A stretch of DNA of 64,000 nucleotides from Mycobacterium sp. DL (lineage in GTDB: Bacteria > Actinomycetota > Actinomycetes > Mycobacteriales > Mycobacteriaceae): positions 3,100,001-3,164,000 of the forward strand of contig NZ_CP155796.1 of assembly GCF_039729195.1 (NCBI RefSeq), read 5' to 3'. This document shows, piece by piece, positions 26,274 to 39,093 of this stretch. The notes beneath the pieces were generated by a model. It saw only the letters and a program-made list of their open reading frames with translations, did no database searches and had not been told where the DNA came from. Positions within the stretch are counted from its first letter, which is position 1, and every line of letters starts with the position of its first letter. A program made the position numbers and the translations under genes.

Positions 26274-27185
26274 CTAATCGCAAGCGGCGGTGCTCAGCAA
26301 CGCTGCGCACCTGTCCATCAGCCTCGCGCGCAGCGGGCGGGCACGTTCGCTGATCGCCTCCTGCGCCTTCGCGTATTCCCGTCGTCCACCCGGGTTTTCG
26401 ACGGCGATCGGCTCGAATCCGAGCGCACGTAGATCGTACGGACTGGCCCGCATGTCCAGCACCCGGGCGTCGGCTGCCAGTTCGAGGCAGTCCATCACCA
26501 GCCCCGAGTCGACCAACGGCGCCAGTTTGAACGCCCACTTGTACAGGTCCATCCCAGCGTGGACGCACCCCGGCTGTTCGGCGGCGATCTGCGACTTCCT
26601 GGTCAGGGGCTGGGAATTCCGCCGGGCCGCCGGTTCGGTGAAGAATCGATAGGCGTCGAAGTGACTGCAGCGCAACGGCATTGACTCAACCACCGCATCG
26701 GTTGCCGCGGCACCGAGGCGCAGCGGCACACCACCGTGGCGGACCGATGACGCCTGATAGACCATCGCCCATTCGTGCAGACCGAAGCAGTTGAACCGCG
26801 CCGGCCGGGATGCCGTGGCGCCCAGCAGGTCGGCGATGAAAGTCACAGTCTCGACGCGGGCATGAAGATGCTCACGACTGACGGTCACGCCCTCGGGGTG
26901 TCGCGTGTACCCGGCTCGGTCCAGATGGTGATGACCCGACTCGCCTGCGAGCACGATGCCGTAACCGGGATGCCACACCCGCAGCTGACGCGGCCGGAGG
27001 CTGTAGTAGGTGAAGAGGAAGTCGAACACCGGGTGGGTCTGACCGGTTCGCCGGCGCGCGAGGTGCGGTTCGAGGAAGTCGTCGACGCGCTTGTGGTGGG
27101 CGGATTGGAGGAGCTGCCAGCGCGTCGGGGGGAGAACCGCGGCGGGCCGGGCATCAGACACCGCGGCGGGCCGCGAATCAGACAC
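26274..27185 (-). CDS. Putative 3-methyladenine DNA glycosylase-annotated family protein
   Basis: About 303 residues. The segments [36 protein letters not shown], cut here to the pattern [24 protein letters not shown], match an actinobacterial family usually labelled 3-methyladenine DNA glycosylase. I know of no direct proof of that activity for this group. GxHEWAMVY and FDAYRFFT are other conserved-looking stretches. GTG 27185 overlaps the upstream CNNM gene stop by 8 bp and suggests translational coupling. ATG 27215 is possible but overlaps by 38 bp. The protein is soluble with no signal peptide. The label should be read as family name only. Confidence 0.6.
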   Translation of the reverse strand: MSDSRPAAVSDARPAAVLPPTRWQLLQSAHHKRVDDFLEPHLARRRTGQTHPVFDFLFTYYSLRPRQLRVWHPGYGIVLAGESGHHHLDRAGYTRHPEGVTVSREHLHARVETVTFIADLLGATASRPARFNCFGLHEWAMVYQASSVRHGGVPLRLGAAATDAVVESMPLRCSHFDAYRFFTEPAARRNSQPLTRKSQIAAEQPGCVHAGMDLYKWAFKLAPLVDSGLVMDCLELAADARVLDMRASPYDLRALGFEPIAVENPGGRREYAKAQEAISERARPLRARLMDRCAALLSTAACD

Positions 27186-28239
27186 GGTGCGTGCCGTCCC
27201 TGACAGTGCCGACAAGATCCTCGACGAGATCCTCGAGCGCTACCACCGCGGTGACCTGTCCGTCGGCCGCGGTGACGAGTGCGAGGTGGCTGTTGCTGCG
27301 CCGCAGTCGCGAGAGCGCGTCGGGGAGCGGTAACGACGCGGGCACCTGCGGAAACGGTCGCACCATCGACGAATCCACGATCATCGCCTCGTCATGCGGC
27401 TCAGCCACCATCGGTAGGACGTCCTTGATGTGGAGGTATCCGATGAACGCCCCGCGCGGATCGGCTACAGGGAATCGGGAGTAGCCGGTCTCCGTCAGCG
27501 CTTCCTCGAGGGCACCGACCGTCGGACCCGCGCCCTCGCGTGCGACCGGCACCGCCCGGATCCGGTCCAGGGGTATCGCCACGTCGTCGACGACCCGGTT
27601 GCGGATCTGTAATGCCCTGGTCAGCCTGGTGTGTTCTTCGGGGTCGAGCAGCCCTTCGGACAACGACTCGGCGATCATCTCGGAGAGTTCGACGGTCGAC
27701 ACGGTGACGTCGAGCTCGTCCTTCGGCTCCACCCCGAACGCCCGCAGGGTGACGTTGGCACACCAGTTGTAGAACGCGATGAACGGTCGGGCGGCGCGGA
27801 TGTAGATCAGATAGGGCGGTATGAGCAGCATGGCCGTCGACTCCGGGCCGGCGATCGCGATGTTCTTCGGCACCATCTCGCCGAGCAGCACGTGCAGGGT
27901 GACCACGATGGACAGCGCCACCAGGAATGACACCGTGTGCAGCAGAGCATCCGGGATGCCGAGGAGACCGAACGGCACCTCCAGCAGATGGGCGACGGCG
28001 GGCTCGGCCACCCGACCCAGAAGGATCGAGCACACCGTGATGCCGAGCTGCGCGCCGGCCAGCATCAGCGACAGGTTCTCGCCGGCCCGGATCACGGTGA
28101 CCGCGCTTCTCTTACCCTGCTCGGCCAGCGCCTCCAGCCGGTCCCGGCGCGCTGAGATCAACGCGAACTCGGAACCGACAAAAAACGCGTTGGCCGCCAA
28201 CAGCAACACCGTCAGCAGGACTCCGAAGATGTCTCCCAT
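27178..28239 (-). CDS. CNNM/DUF21-CBS membrane protein (Rv1841c-like)
   Basis: 353 residues. The N-terminal DUF21/CNNM transmembrane domain (FGVLLTVLLLAANAFFVGSEFALISARRDRLE, then several helices with LGEMVPKNIAI) covers about 1-200. Two CBS-type segments follow (YSRFPVADPRGAFIGYLHIKD and LALVTAADGQVTAVVALEDLVEDLVG). CNNM proteins are implicated in Mg2+ or Co2+ export or homeostasis. It lacks the extra CorC/HlyC domain of its upstream partner. ATG 28239 shares its A with the stop of that gene (TGATG), so the two are coupled and probably work together. Confidence 0.85.
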   Translation of the reverse strand: MGDIFGVLLTVLLLAANAFFVGSEFALISARRDRLEALAEQGKRSAVTVIRAGENLSLMLAGAQLGITVCSILLGRVAEPAVAHLLEVPFGLLGIPDALLHTVSFLVALSIVVTLHVLLGEMVPKNIAIAGPESTAMLLIPPYLIYIRAARPFIAFYNWCANVTLRAFGVEPKDELDVTVSTVELSEMIAESLSEGLLDPEEHTRLTRALQIRNRVVDDVAIPLDRIRAVPVAREGAGPTVGALEEALTETGYSRFPVADPRGAFIGYLHIKDVLPMVAEPHDEAMIVDSSMVRPFPQVPASLPLPDALSRLRRSNSHLALVTAADGQVTAVVALEDLVEDLVGTVRDGTHRV

Positions 28240-29600
28240 CAACTCGGCCCGTCGTCATCGCTGCGGCGGCCCAGCTCGGTGAGGTCGAGCAGGTCGATCC
28301 GGCGACCGTCCATGCGCAGCACGGTCGCCAGCCAGAGCACCGGATCCTCGATCGGCCCGTCCGGGTTGAAGGCGATCAGCTCGGTGGATTCTCCTTCGTC
28401 GGGGATGTGTCCGAGTTTCTCCAGCACGAGGCCGCCGATGGTTTCGTAATCACCTTCGGGAGCCCGGAATTCGGTGTTCTGCGCCACCTCGTCGATGCGC
28501 AGCAGCCCCGACACCTGCCAGCCACGCCCGGCGTGCACCACGTCGGGCGGTTCGTCGTCGTGCTCGTCGCGCACGTCTCCGACGATCTCCTCGATCAGGT
28601 CCTCCACCGTCACCATGCCCGCGGTGCCTCCGTACTCGTCGACCACCAGCGCGGTCTGCAGGCCGTTGGCCCGCACCTCGGACATCACCGCGTCGCCGTC
28701 CAGGGTCGACGGCACTCTCGCGACCGGCTGCACGATCTCGGCCAGCCGTTTCGACGACCGCGCGGCGTACGGCACCGCGAAGACCTGTTTGACGTGCACC
28801 ACGCCGATGGTCTCGTCGAGGTCGCCGTCGATGACGGGAAACCGGGAGTGCCCGGTCCTGACGGCCGCCTCGCTGAGATCAGCCACGGTGCCATCGGCGT
28901 CGAGGGTGTCGATGGTGGACCGCGGTGTCATGAGTTCCTCGGCGGTGCGTTCGCCGAACTTCAACGATCGATCCACCAGCTGTGCCGTGACCGGATCCAG
29001 CGACCCGCTTCGTGCGGACGTGCGCACCAGCGACACCAGCTCCTGCGGTGAGCGTGCGGACCGGAGTTCTTCGGCCGGCTCGATGCCGAGACGCCGGAGG
29101 ATCCAGTTCGCGGTGCCGTTGGTCAGTCGAATCAACGGCGTGAAGGTGAAGGAGAAGAACAGTTGCGGTCCCGCCGACCATCGCGCCGTCGGCACGGGAC
29201 GGGCCACCGCGAGGTTCTTGGGCACCAGCTCACCGAAGATCATCGAAATGGAGGTGGCGATCAGGATCGCCAGGATCAGCGCCAGTCCAGTGGTGAAGGC
29301 GGGCGGCACACGCAGGGCAGTCAGACCCGGTTCGATCAATCGCGCGACGACCGGTTCGGCGAGGAAGCCGGTGGCCAGCGTGGTGATCGAGATGCCCACC
29401 TGTGCGCCTGACAGCTGGGTGGACAGGGTGCGGTGCGCCTTCTGCACGAGTCGGTCGCGGCGGTCGCCGGTGCGGACGTTGGCCTCGACTGTGCTGCGCT
29501 CCAGCGCAGTCAGTGAGAACTCCGCGGCGACAAAAACCGCCGTGCCCGCGGTGAGCATGATGAAACCGAGGAGCGCCAGCAGCGACATGGCGGTGCTCAT
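28239..29600 (-). CDS. CNNM/DUF21-CBS-CorC membrane protein (Rv1842c-like)
   Basis: 453 residues. It begins with [20 protein letters not shown] and [14 protein letters not shown] in the DUF21/CNNM membrane domain. Two CBS repeats follow ([70 protein letters not shown]). The C-terminal CorC/HlyC domain contains [12 protein letters not shown] near the end. Likely a divalent-cation transporter or regulator. It heads the minus-strand pair with the Rv1841c-like gene, the same order as in M. tuberculosis. A possible small ORF overlaps its start codon (ATGA). Confidence 0.85.
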   Translation of the reverse strand: MSTAMSLLALLGFIMLTAGTAVFVAAEFSLTALERSTVEANVRTGDRRDRLVQKAHRTLSTQLSGAQVGISITTLATGFLAEPVVARLIEPGLTALRVPPAFTTGLALILAILIATSISMIFGELVPKNLAVARPVPTARWSAGPQLFFSFTFTPLIRLTNGTANWILRRLGIEPAEELRSARSPQELVSLVRTSARSGSLDPVTAQLVDRSLKFGERTAEELMTPRSTIDTLDADGTVADLSEAAVRTGHSRFPVIDGDLDETIGVVHVKQVFAVPYAARSSKRLAEIVQPVARVPSTLDGDAVMSEVRANGLQTALVVDEYGGTAGMVTVEDLIEEIVGDVRDEHDDEPPDVVHAGRGWQVSGLLRIDEVAQNTEFRAPEGDYETIGGLVLEKLGHIPDEGESTELIAFNPDGPIEDPVLWLATVLRMDGRRIDLLDLTELGRRSDDDGPS

Positions 29601-29872
29601 GAAGGCCCTCGCCCTGTGCGGAGCGCATCGCCGGGGAAGCCGGGCAGGGGACCCGGCCGGCTAGAGGACGGTTCGGCCTCGGTGGGTTCCCCGGCAGGCC
29701 GCTCGGCGTGTCCGGCCGGCTCGGATGGGTCTCCATCCAGTGCCTGCGGCACCTGTTCCCTTTCGTCTTCGTGCCAGGGGAATTCGCCACGCTCTTTCGG
29801 GGGTGGGACGTCCGCCTGATTGCCCACACATGCTAGCGGACCCGCGGGTTCGGCCGCTCCACCGCTGCCCAC
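29597..29872 (-). CDS. Possible small Pro/Glu-rich protein upstream of the CNNM pair
   Basis: A 91-codon frame whose TGA overlaps the ATG of the CNNM gene (ATGA), the spacing expected of coupled translation. Third positions are mostly G or C. The product contains [20 protein letters not shown] and is rich in Pro, Glu and Gly, probably unstructured. It starts 6 bp inside the predicted IdeR box. No family recognised and no strong ribosome binding site seen, so it may be only leader sequence. Confidence 0.35.
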   Translation of the reverse strand: MGSGGAAEPAGPLACVGNQADVPPPKERGEFPWHEDEREQVPQALDGDPSEPAGHAERPAGEPTEAEPSSSRPGPLPGFPGDALRTGRGPS

Positions 29873-29877
29873 GCAAA

Positions 29878-29896
29878 TATAGTTAGCCTAACCTTT
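29878..29896. promoter_or_regulatory. Predicted IdeR (iron box) operator of the ferric ABC importer
   Basis: The sequence TATAGTTAGCCTAACCTTT matches 14 of 19 positions of the IdeR consensus TTAGGTTAGSCTAACCTAA, including an unbroken 13-base core from GTTAGCC to CCT. It lies 98 bp upstream of the iron-binding lipoprotein start, where Fe-loaded IdeR would repress in iron excess. Confidence 0.7.
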
Positions 29897-29910
29897 GGCA
29901 ATGGTAGGTT

Positions 29911-29933
29911 TGCATCACCTCACAGGTGATGCA
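29911..29933. promoter_or_regulatory. 23-bp perfect inverted repeat, unknown operator or leader hairpin
   Basis: Arms TGCATCACCT (29911-29920) and AGGTGATGCA (29924-29933) flank CAC. It lies between the IdeR box and the lipoprotein gene, so it could be an operator for a second dimeric regulator or a hairpin in the mRNA leader. I cannot assign the regulator. Confidence 0.6.
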
Positions 29934-29994
29934 CAGCTCCGAGTCCCAGCACGGCCGATCCGAGCCGTCGAGAAGAAGGCAGGTCATCCTCCTC

Positions 29995-31062
29995 ATGTCG
30001 CTACCCAGCGCCCGGCGGTTCAGGTTCATCGCGGCGGCGGTCTCGGCCACAGCCCTGGCACTTTCACTCACCGCATGCGGGTCCGGATCGGACAGCGCAG
30101 ACAGCGGCACCACCGCGGCCGAGGGTTCCGCGGATCGGGTCGTCGTCTATTCGGGCCGTAGCGAGGACCTCGTCGCGCCCCTGCTCGAGCAGTTCACCAG
30201 TGACACCGGTATCGAGGTCGAAGCGCGCTACGCGGGATCGGGCGAACTGGCCGCCCAGCTGATCACCGAGGGTGAGAGTTCACCGGCCGACATCTTCCTG
30301 TCCCAGGACGCCGGCGCCCTGGGCGCGGTGTCCAACGCCGGATTGTTCGCCCCGATCAACCCCGAGACGCTGGCAGCCGTGCCCGCCGCCTACTCCGCGG
30401 CCGACGGCACCTGGCTCGGCGTCTCCGGACGTGCCCGGGTCATCACCTACAACCCCGAGCTTGCCCCGACGGTGCCCGACACCATCGACGGCCTGCTTGC
30501 CCCCGAATGGCGCGGCCAGATCGGATACGCCCCGAGCAATGCCTCGTGGCAGTCATTTGTCACGGGCCTCCGGGTGGTGCGCGGCGACGACGGCGCCCGC
30601 CAGTGGCTGGAAGCCTTCGCCGCTCAGGAACCCCGCCCGTTCGAGGGCAACGGGCCGATGCGCGACGCGATCAATGCCGGCGAAATTCCGCTGGGGCTGA
30701 CCAACCACTACTACCTGTATGAGCTCATCAACAGCACGTCCGCCGACGAGGTCGTGGCGCGCAACCAGTTCATGGCCCCCGGTGACCCCGGTGGCCTGGT
30801 CAATGTCGCCGGAGTGGGTGTCCTCAACACCGCCCCCCACCCCGAGCAGGCCCAGGAACTCGCCGCCTACCTCGTCAGCGCCGCCGGTCAGGAGTATTTC
30901 GCCACGGAAACGACCGAGTACCCGCTCGTCGCGGGCATCGCCCCGAACGGTGACATGCCCCCGCTGAGCGAACTGCAGCCGCCGGCTGTCGACCTTTCTC
31001 AGCTCGACGACCTGGAAGCCACCCAGGAGATGCTCGTCGAGACCGGTCTGTTGACCAACTGA
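29995..31062 (+). CDS. Ferric-iron ABC transporter substrate-binding lipoprotein (FbpA/FutA-like)
   Basis: About 355 residues from ATG 29995. The signal peptide ends in the lipobox LTAC, so the protein should be a cell-envelope lipoprotein. The mature part opens VVVYSGRSEDLVAPLLEQF, as in bacterial FbpA/FutA ferric-binding proteins, and has ADIFLSQDAGALG and the twin-tyrosine NHYYLYE that in this family ligates Fe3+. The permease starts 8 bases after the stop. No homologous operon is at this spot in M. tuberculosis as I remember it. The IdeR box upstream supports iron repression. The start is judged by signal-peptide shape, since the ribosome binding site is poor (AGG about 13 bp upstream). 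Anion or metal partners could differ. Confidence 0.85.
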   Translation: MSLPSARRFRFIAAAVSATALALSLTACGSGSDSADSGTTAAEGSADRVVVYSGRSEDLVAPLLEQFTSDTGIEVEARYAGSGELAAQLITEGESSPADIFLSQDAGALGAVSNAGLFAPINPETLAAVPAAYSAADGTWLGVSGRARVITYNPELAPTVPDTIDGLLAPEWRGQIGYAPSNASWQSFVTGLRVVRGDDGARQWLEAFAAQEPRPFEGNGPMRDAINAGEIPLGLTNHYYLYELINSTSADEVVARNQFMAPGDPGGLVNVAGVGVLNTAPHPEQAQELAAYLVSAAGQEYFATETTEYPLVAGIAPNGDMPPLSELQPPAVDLSQLDDLEATQEMLVETGLLTN

Positions 31063-31069
31063 CCGCTTG

Positions 31070-32609
31070 ATGCCGCGTCTTTCCGGGCGGCCGCGGGCAC
31101 CGGCGCTGCTGGTGCTCGCGGCCGCCGTCGTGGTGGCTGCGACCCTGCTGCCACTGCTCTACCTGGCACAACGCGCCAATGAACGCGGCCTGGATTTCAT
31201 CGTCCATGAGCTGATCCAACCGCGCACCGCGGCGTTGGTGTGGCGCTCGATGCTGCTGGTCATCGTGGTGACCGTGGCGTGTGTGGTGCTCGGTGTCGGG
31301 TTCGCGACGCTGATCAACCGCACCGATCTGCCGGGACGCCGGGTGTTGACCGTGCTGTTGACGCTGCCCCTGGCGATGCCGAGCTACCTGCTCGGCTACC
31401 TGTGGGTCTCTGCGGCCCCTCAGGTGGTCGGCTTCTGGGGCGCCTGCCTGGTGCTCACCCTGGTCAGTTATCCGTTGGTGATGATGACCACGATGGCCGC
31501 GGTGTCGAGGGTCGACCCGGCCCAGGAAGAGGTGGCCAGGTCGCTTGGCCACAACGGCTTCGCCGTGCTGTTCCGGGTGACGTTGCGCCAGGCCCGCGCC
31601 GCCATCGCGGCGGGTGCTCTGCTGGTGGCGTTGTACGTGCTCAGCGACTTCGGCGCCGTCGCCGCCATGCGGTACGAGGCCTTCACGTGGGTGATCTTCG
31701 GGGCGTACCGATCCGGGTTCAACCCCGCGCGCGCCGCCGTGCTGTCGTTGGTGCTCCTGGTCTTCGCCGTCGCGCTCGTCCTCGCTGAGCACCGCGCCCG
31801 CGGTCGGGCCGCGGCGTCGCGGATCGGGTCCGGTGCGCCACGACCGGCCCCGGTGAACAAGCTCGGCCGGTGGCGTGCGGTGGCACTGCTACCCGCGGTC
31901 GTCGTCCTGTTCGCGGCCCTCGTCGTCCCGTTCGTGGAGTTGACCGGCTGGTTGATCGCGGGCGGAGTCCGCTGGGACCGGGAACGCTGGTTCGATGCTC
32001 TGACGTCGACGATCTGGCTGTCAGTGGGTGCTGCGGTGGTCTGCACCCTGGCCGCCATGCCGCTCGGGGTGCTGGCCGCCCGCTACCGCACCCGAGCCAC
32101 CCGCATGCTCGAAGGCGCCGGCTACATCTCGCACGGTCTGCCGTCGATCGTTGTCGCCATCGCCATGGTTTCGGTGGGCGTGTTGTTGCTGCGCCCCATC
32201 TACCAGCGCGAGCCCCTGTTGATCCTGGCGTACGCGGTACTGTTCATTCCGCTCGCGGTGGGGTCGATCCGATCAGCGGTGGAGTCGGCACCGATACGTC
32301 TCGAAGAAGTGGCTCGCTCCCTCGGACGGGGACCGTTGCGGGCTTTCCTCACCGTGACCGCCCGGGGCGCCGCTCCCGGCATCGCGGCGGGTGCCGCCCT
32401 GGTGTTGTTGACGTGCATGAAGGAGTTGCCGGTGACGCTGCTACTTCGTCCGACCGGCACGGACACGTTGGCCACCCGACTGTGGGCGAACAGCTTTGTC
32501 AGCGACTACTCCGCGGCCGCGCCGTACGCCGCAGCCCTGGTGGTGTTCGCCGCCGTTCCGACCGCGATCCTCGGTCTGTGGAGCGCCAACCTCGTCAGCC
32601 AGGTCCGCA

Positions 32610-32617
<8 letters not shown>
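31070..32617 (+). CDS. Ferric-iron ABC transporter permease (FbpB-like, two fused membrane halves)
   Basis: 515 residues with about 12 hydrophobic segments arranged as two homologous halves, each with a binding-protein-dependent transport loop. The EAA-like loops are EEVARSLGHNGFAVLFRVTLRQA and, in the second half, EEVARSLGRGPLRAFLTV. This is the layout of FbpB/SfuB ferric permeases. It forms the channel for iron delivered by the lipoprotein, powered by the next gene. ATG 31070 is preferred over the adjacent TTG. The 3' end overlaps the ATPase start by 8 bp. Confidence 0.85.
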
Positions 32618-36591
<3,974 letters not shown>

Positions 36592-36663
36592 AGACGAAAC
36601 CCTTTCGATGTCTTGTGGCGGCACAGCTTCTCAGTCATCAAACACCCAGTGTGTTCCGGGCGC

Positions 36664-37629
36664 TCAGGCAAGGAACAGCCGATGGAGCTCGGTCAACCAC
36701 GGAACCGCCAACGCGACGGTCGGGATGACGAGCACAGCTGCCGCGGCGACGTAGGCACCGACCGCGAGGCTCAGACTGTTGGGCCTGCCCGCGAGCCGGC
36801 GCACCCGCACCACCGTCGTCGGCCCACCTGCGGCCAGGGCCCCACGGGGCGTACGCCCGGAGGCGCAGGCGACCAGCGCGCGCGCCAGCGGGGTGGGTCC
36901 TGCGGTGCGCACCGCGGAGTCGTCGGCCAGCAGTTCGATCAGCAGACGCACGGCGTCGAGCGCATTGGCGCTGCGGACGAATCGGGGAAACGCGGCGTGC
37001 ACCGCTGTGAACATCTCCAGAACGAGGTCGTGACGGGCGCGCAGGTGGGCGTGCTCGTGCGCAAGGATCGCGGTGATCTCGCTGCCCGACAGCGTGTTCA
37101 GCACGCCCTCGCTGACGACGACGCGGCTGCGGACCCCGGGCAGGCAGTACGCAAGCGGCTCGGCGACGTCGAGGATCCGCAGTTCGCCTCCGTTGAGCGG
37201 ACGCGGGTGATGGCCACACAGCTGCGACGTGGTGACGTGTGATGAGCCGACGAGATCAACCACCATCCGGTGGCGGGCGCGGCGGCGGCGGGTGGCGATC
37301 GCGACGTTGACCACCGAGGCGATCAGCCGGGCACCGATCATCAGCGTGAGGGCGAAGACGAACACGTAGGCCGCCCACAGCGGCCACCCGAGAACGGCGA
37401 TCTCACTGGTGAATGTCGCGGTGGGGCGTCCGTCCTCGCCCGGCACGAACAGCCGACTGGCGATGGCGATTCCGGCGGAGAATGCCGACAGGACCGCGGC
37501 CAACGCGATGGACTGCCACAGCACGATGGCCGCCCGCGGTGCGCGCAGTGGCCAGCTCGCTCGCGCCAGCATCGCGGGCACCGGCCCCGACAGGAGCAGA
37601 GCAACGATGGTGAAGGCCAGCGCGGACAC
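36664..37629 (-). CDS. M56-family membrane metallopeptidase (Rv1845c/BlaR-like)
   Basis: About 321 residues from GTG 37629, 15 bp after the blaI stop. Several transmembrane segments (SALAFTIVALLLSGPVPAML; IVLWQSIALAAVLSAF; WPLWAAYVFVFALTLMIGARL) precede the zinc site HEHAHLRARHD. In beta-lactam sensing, M56 proteases cleave the repressor BlaI. This one lacks the extracellular penicillin-sensing domain of staphylococcal BlaR1, as does Rv1845c, so the signal may differ. The tail has one more membrane segment. Codons upstream of 37629 in this frame overlap blaI and are not used. Confidence 0.8.
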   Translation of the reverse strand: MSALAFTIVALLLSGPVPAMLARASWPLRAPRAAIVLWQSIALAAVLSAFSAGIAIASRLFVPGEDGRPTATFTSEIAVLGWPLWAAYVFVFALTLMIGARLIASVVNVAIATRRRRARHRMVVDLVGSSHVTTSQLCGHHPRPLNGGELRILDVAEPLAYCLPGVRSRVVVSEGVLNTLSGSEITAILAHEHAHLRARHDLVLEMFTAVHAAFPRFVRSANALDAVRLLIELLADDSAVRTAGPTPLARALVACASGRTPRGALAAGGPTTVVRVRRLAGRPNSLSLAVGAYVAAAAVLVIPTVALAVPWLTELHRLFLA

Positions 37630-37643
37630 GCTGTAAGTCTCTC

Positions 37644-38060
37644 TCAGGCGGTACCCGCACCGCCAGCGGGTGGGTTGTGACGTTCTTTGTCTTCGAGTTC
37701 GGCCAGCGCACGGCGTAGTGCGGCGGCCTCGTCGGCCCCGACGCGCTCGACAAAATGCACCAGGGCGGCCTCCCGGCTGCCCGAGTCGGCGGCCTGGTCG
37801 AGTGCGTCGACCATCAGCCCGGCTACCAACTCGTCGCGACCATGCGTCGGCGCGTAGCGGTGTGCCCGATCGTCGCGGTGTTGAACGACAAGATTTTTCT
37901 TGGCCAGCCGCTGGAGCACGGTCATGATCGTCGTGTAGGCGAGGTCGCGATGCGCTGCGAGCGCTTCGTGCACCTGGCGCACAGTTTGCGGCTCGTTCGA
38001 GGACCACAAGTGGTCCATCACAGATCGCTCAAGCTCCCCGAGCCGTGTCACCTTGGCCAT
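37644..38060 (-). CDS. blaI: BlaI-family winged-helix repressor
   Basis: 138 residues, the same length as M. tuberculosis BlaI (Rv1846c). It starts MAKVTRLGELERSVMDHLW, followed by the winged-helix core AYTTIMTVLQRLAKKNLVVQHRDDRAHRYAPTH (shown as the pattern YTTIMTVLxRLxxKxLV). The C-terminal helices mediate dimerisation. It represses its own operon with the M56 protease and, in M. tuberculosis, also genes including blaC and ATP synthase genes. ATG 38060 is set by this family start, and codons further upstream are not homologous. A partly palindromic GTAG/CTAC sequence lies 25-50 bp upstream. Confidence 0.9.
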   Translation of the reverse strand: MAKVTRLGELERSVMDHLWSSNEPQTVRQVHEALAAHRDLAYTTIMTVLQRLAKKNLVVQHRDDRAHRYAPTHGRDELVAGLMVDALDQAADSGSREAALVHFVERVGADEAAALRRALAELEDKERHNPPAGGAGTA

Positions 38061-38082
38061 CTTTCGTCCATCTCCTACCGGC

Positions 38083-38113
38083 TGTAGCTCAAAGCGTACT
38101 ACGCGGCTACTAC
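38083..38113. promoter_or_regulatory. Possible BlaI operator in the blaI upstream region
   Basis: TGTAG at 38083-38087 and the nearby TACTAC and CTACTAC elements form partial dyads of GTAG/CTAC type, 23-53 bp upstream of blaI. Autoregulation is known for BlaI. The exact site is a guess from symmetry. Confidence 0.35.
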
Positions 38114-38253
38114 CGCGTGTCGTATCACTTCCGTGGCTACCCGTTTCATACCCGTCACCGGGACAACCGATGCCAACGCATCCGCGTTCACCGGCCGTCT
38201 CATCGAGGCTTGTGAGTCCAGTCACAGCGGGTAGCTCCTTCGACGCGTCGCAC

Positions 38254-38272
38254 TATAGTAAGGCTAACCTAA
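38254..38272. promoter_or_regulatory. Predicted IdeR box upstream of the FhuF-like gene
   Basis: TATAGTAAGGCTAACCTAA matches 15 of 19 positions of the IdeR consensus, with the right half perfect (AGGCTAACCTAA). It lies 17 bp before the FhuF-like start codon and next to a GGAGG ribosome binding site, so Fe-IdeR binding would cover the promoter or start region. Confidence 0.8.
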
Positions 38273-38289
38273 CTCAGATTGGAGGTGTC

Positions 38290-39069
38290 ATGACTGTCGC
38301 CATCGAGGATCCGCTCATCGCGGGCATGGCGGTCCGGCGCACGCTGCCGATACACGAGTCCAGCCGGCGACTCCGGGAGTTGTATCGCGAATGCCCCCGC
38401 GTCTACGGCGTGGCAGTGATGGGCGATCTGTCCCGCCGGCGTTGGTGGCCACTGGCAGAGATCATGACCACCGACCGGCTTCAGACGATGTTCGACGCGG
38501 GCGTCGCCGAAACCGAAAGTCACGCTGCCGTGGCTCAACAACTCGCCGCCACCTTCGCCCACGTCGTCGTCGGTCGCGTGATACCGCTCCTGGTGCTCGA
38601 GGGACGCGCCTGGGATACCGGTCTGGAGAACCTCTGGGTGCACGTCGACTCCGAAGGCGCGATCGACTGGGTCGGCGTGGTCGATCCGACGGTTCGCGGC
38701 CTACCTGATGACCCGTTCTTCTACAACCGATCCTCGACGGGCGTAGCCAGGTCGGCACAGGACGGAATCGTTGCGCTGCCCAGCGAGGCGGCGTTGACGA
38801 CATGGATCGCCCATCGCAGTCACCGCGCCCTGAGCCCGTTGTTCTCAAAGCTCGCAACGGTCAGCGGAGGCGCGATGACAGTGGCGTCGATGTGGCACAT
38901 CGTCGGCGGATCCGTTGTGGGCGCGTCGACGCAGATCCCGCTGCTCGCCGGGTCGAGTGAGGTCGTCAGCATGCGCCGCGGACAAGCCGTGCTGGACGCC
39001 TTCGTGGGATTCGGGCTCCCGGTACGCGGCACGTCGCGCATGCTGTCCGGGAAGGTCTTGCTTAATTAG
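38290..39069 (+). CDS. FhuF-like iron protein without the usual 2Fe-2S cysteines
   Basis: 259 residues from ATG 38290 with GGAGG 5 bp upstream. The middle (LEGRAWDTGLENLWVHVDSEG) and the end (LFSKLATVSGGAMTVASMWHIVGGSVVGAS) resemble the siderophore-iron reductase FhuF. In FhuF a C-terminal cluster of four cysteines binds a 2Fe-2S centre used to reduce ferric siderophores. This protein has only one cysteine (RECPRVYG) and ends GTSRMLSGKVLLN, so no cluster of that kind can form. It may bind ferric siderophore without reducing it, or use another cofactor. The IdeR box upstream supports iron repression. It sits between blaI and the thioesterase homologous to Rv1847, where no such gene lies in M. 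tuberculosis. Confidence 0.55.
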   Translation: MTVAIEDPLIAGMAVRRTLPIHESSRRLRELYRECPRVYGVAVMGDLSRRRWWPLAEIMTTDRLQTMFDAGVAETESHAAVAQQLAATFAHVVVGRVIPLLVLEGRAWDTGLENLWVHVDSEGAIDWVGVVDPTVRGLPDDPFFYNRSSTGVARSAQDGIVALPSEAALTTWIAHRSHRALSPLFSKLATVSGGAMTVASMWHIVGGSVVGASTQIPLLAGSSEVVSMRRGQAVLDAFVGFGLPVRGTSRMLSGKVLLN

Positions 39070-39087
39070 GGCAGCCTTGCCTATTCT
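39058..39087 (+). promoter_or_regulatory. IdeR-controlled promoter of the MrsI-like small RNA
   Basis: TTGCTT (39058-39063) and TATTCT (39082-39087) are separated by 18 bp and make a sigma-A-type promoter. The 19-mer TTAGGGCAGCCTTGCCTAT (39066-39084) matches 14 of 19 IdeR consensus positions and covers the spacer and -10. It also overlaps the stop codon of the FhuF-like gene. Repression would occur in iron-rich cells. Confidence 0.7.
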
Positions 39088-39093
39088 CTAGGC

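Larger units (their letters stand above)
29873..29994. other. Regulatory interval between the CNNM pair and the ferric importer
   Basis: The gap between the CNNM gene and the importer is 394 bases (29601-29994). Its left part holds the doubtful small ORF at 29597-29872. The rest contains a predicted IdeR box (29878-29896) and an independent 23-bp palindrome (29911-29933). Confidence 0.6.

Noticed and set aside
38053..38289. Longer 338-codon version of the FhuF-like protein starting at 38053
   Set aside because: The extra N-terminus crosses the blaI upstream region and the IdeR box; ATG 38290 has a perfect GGAGG site.
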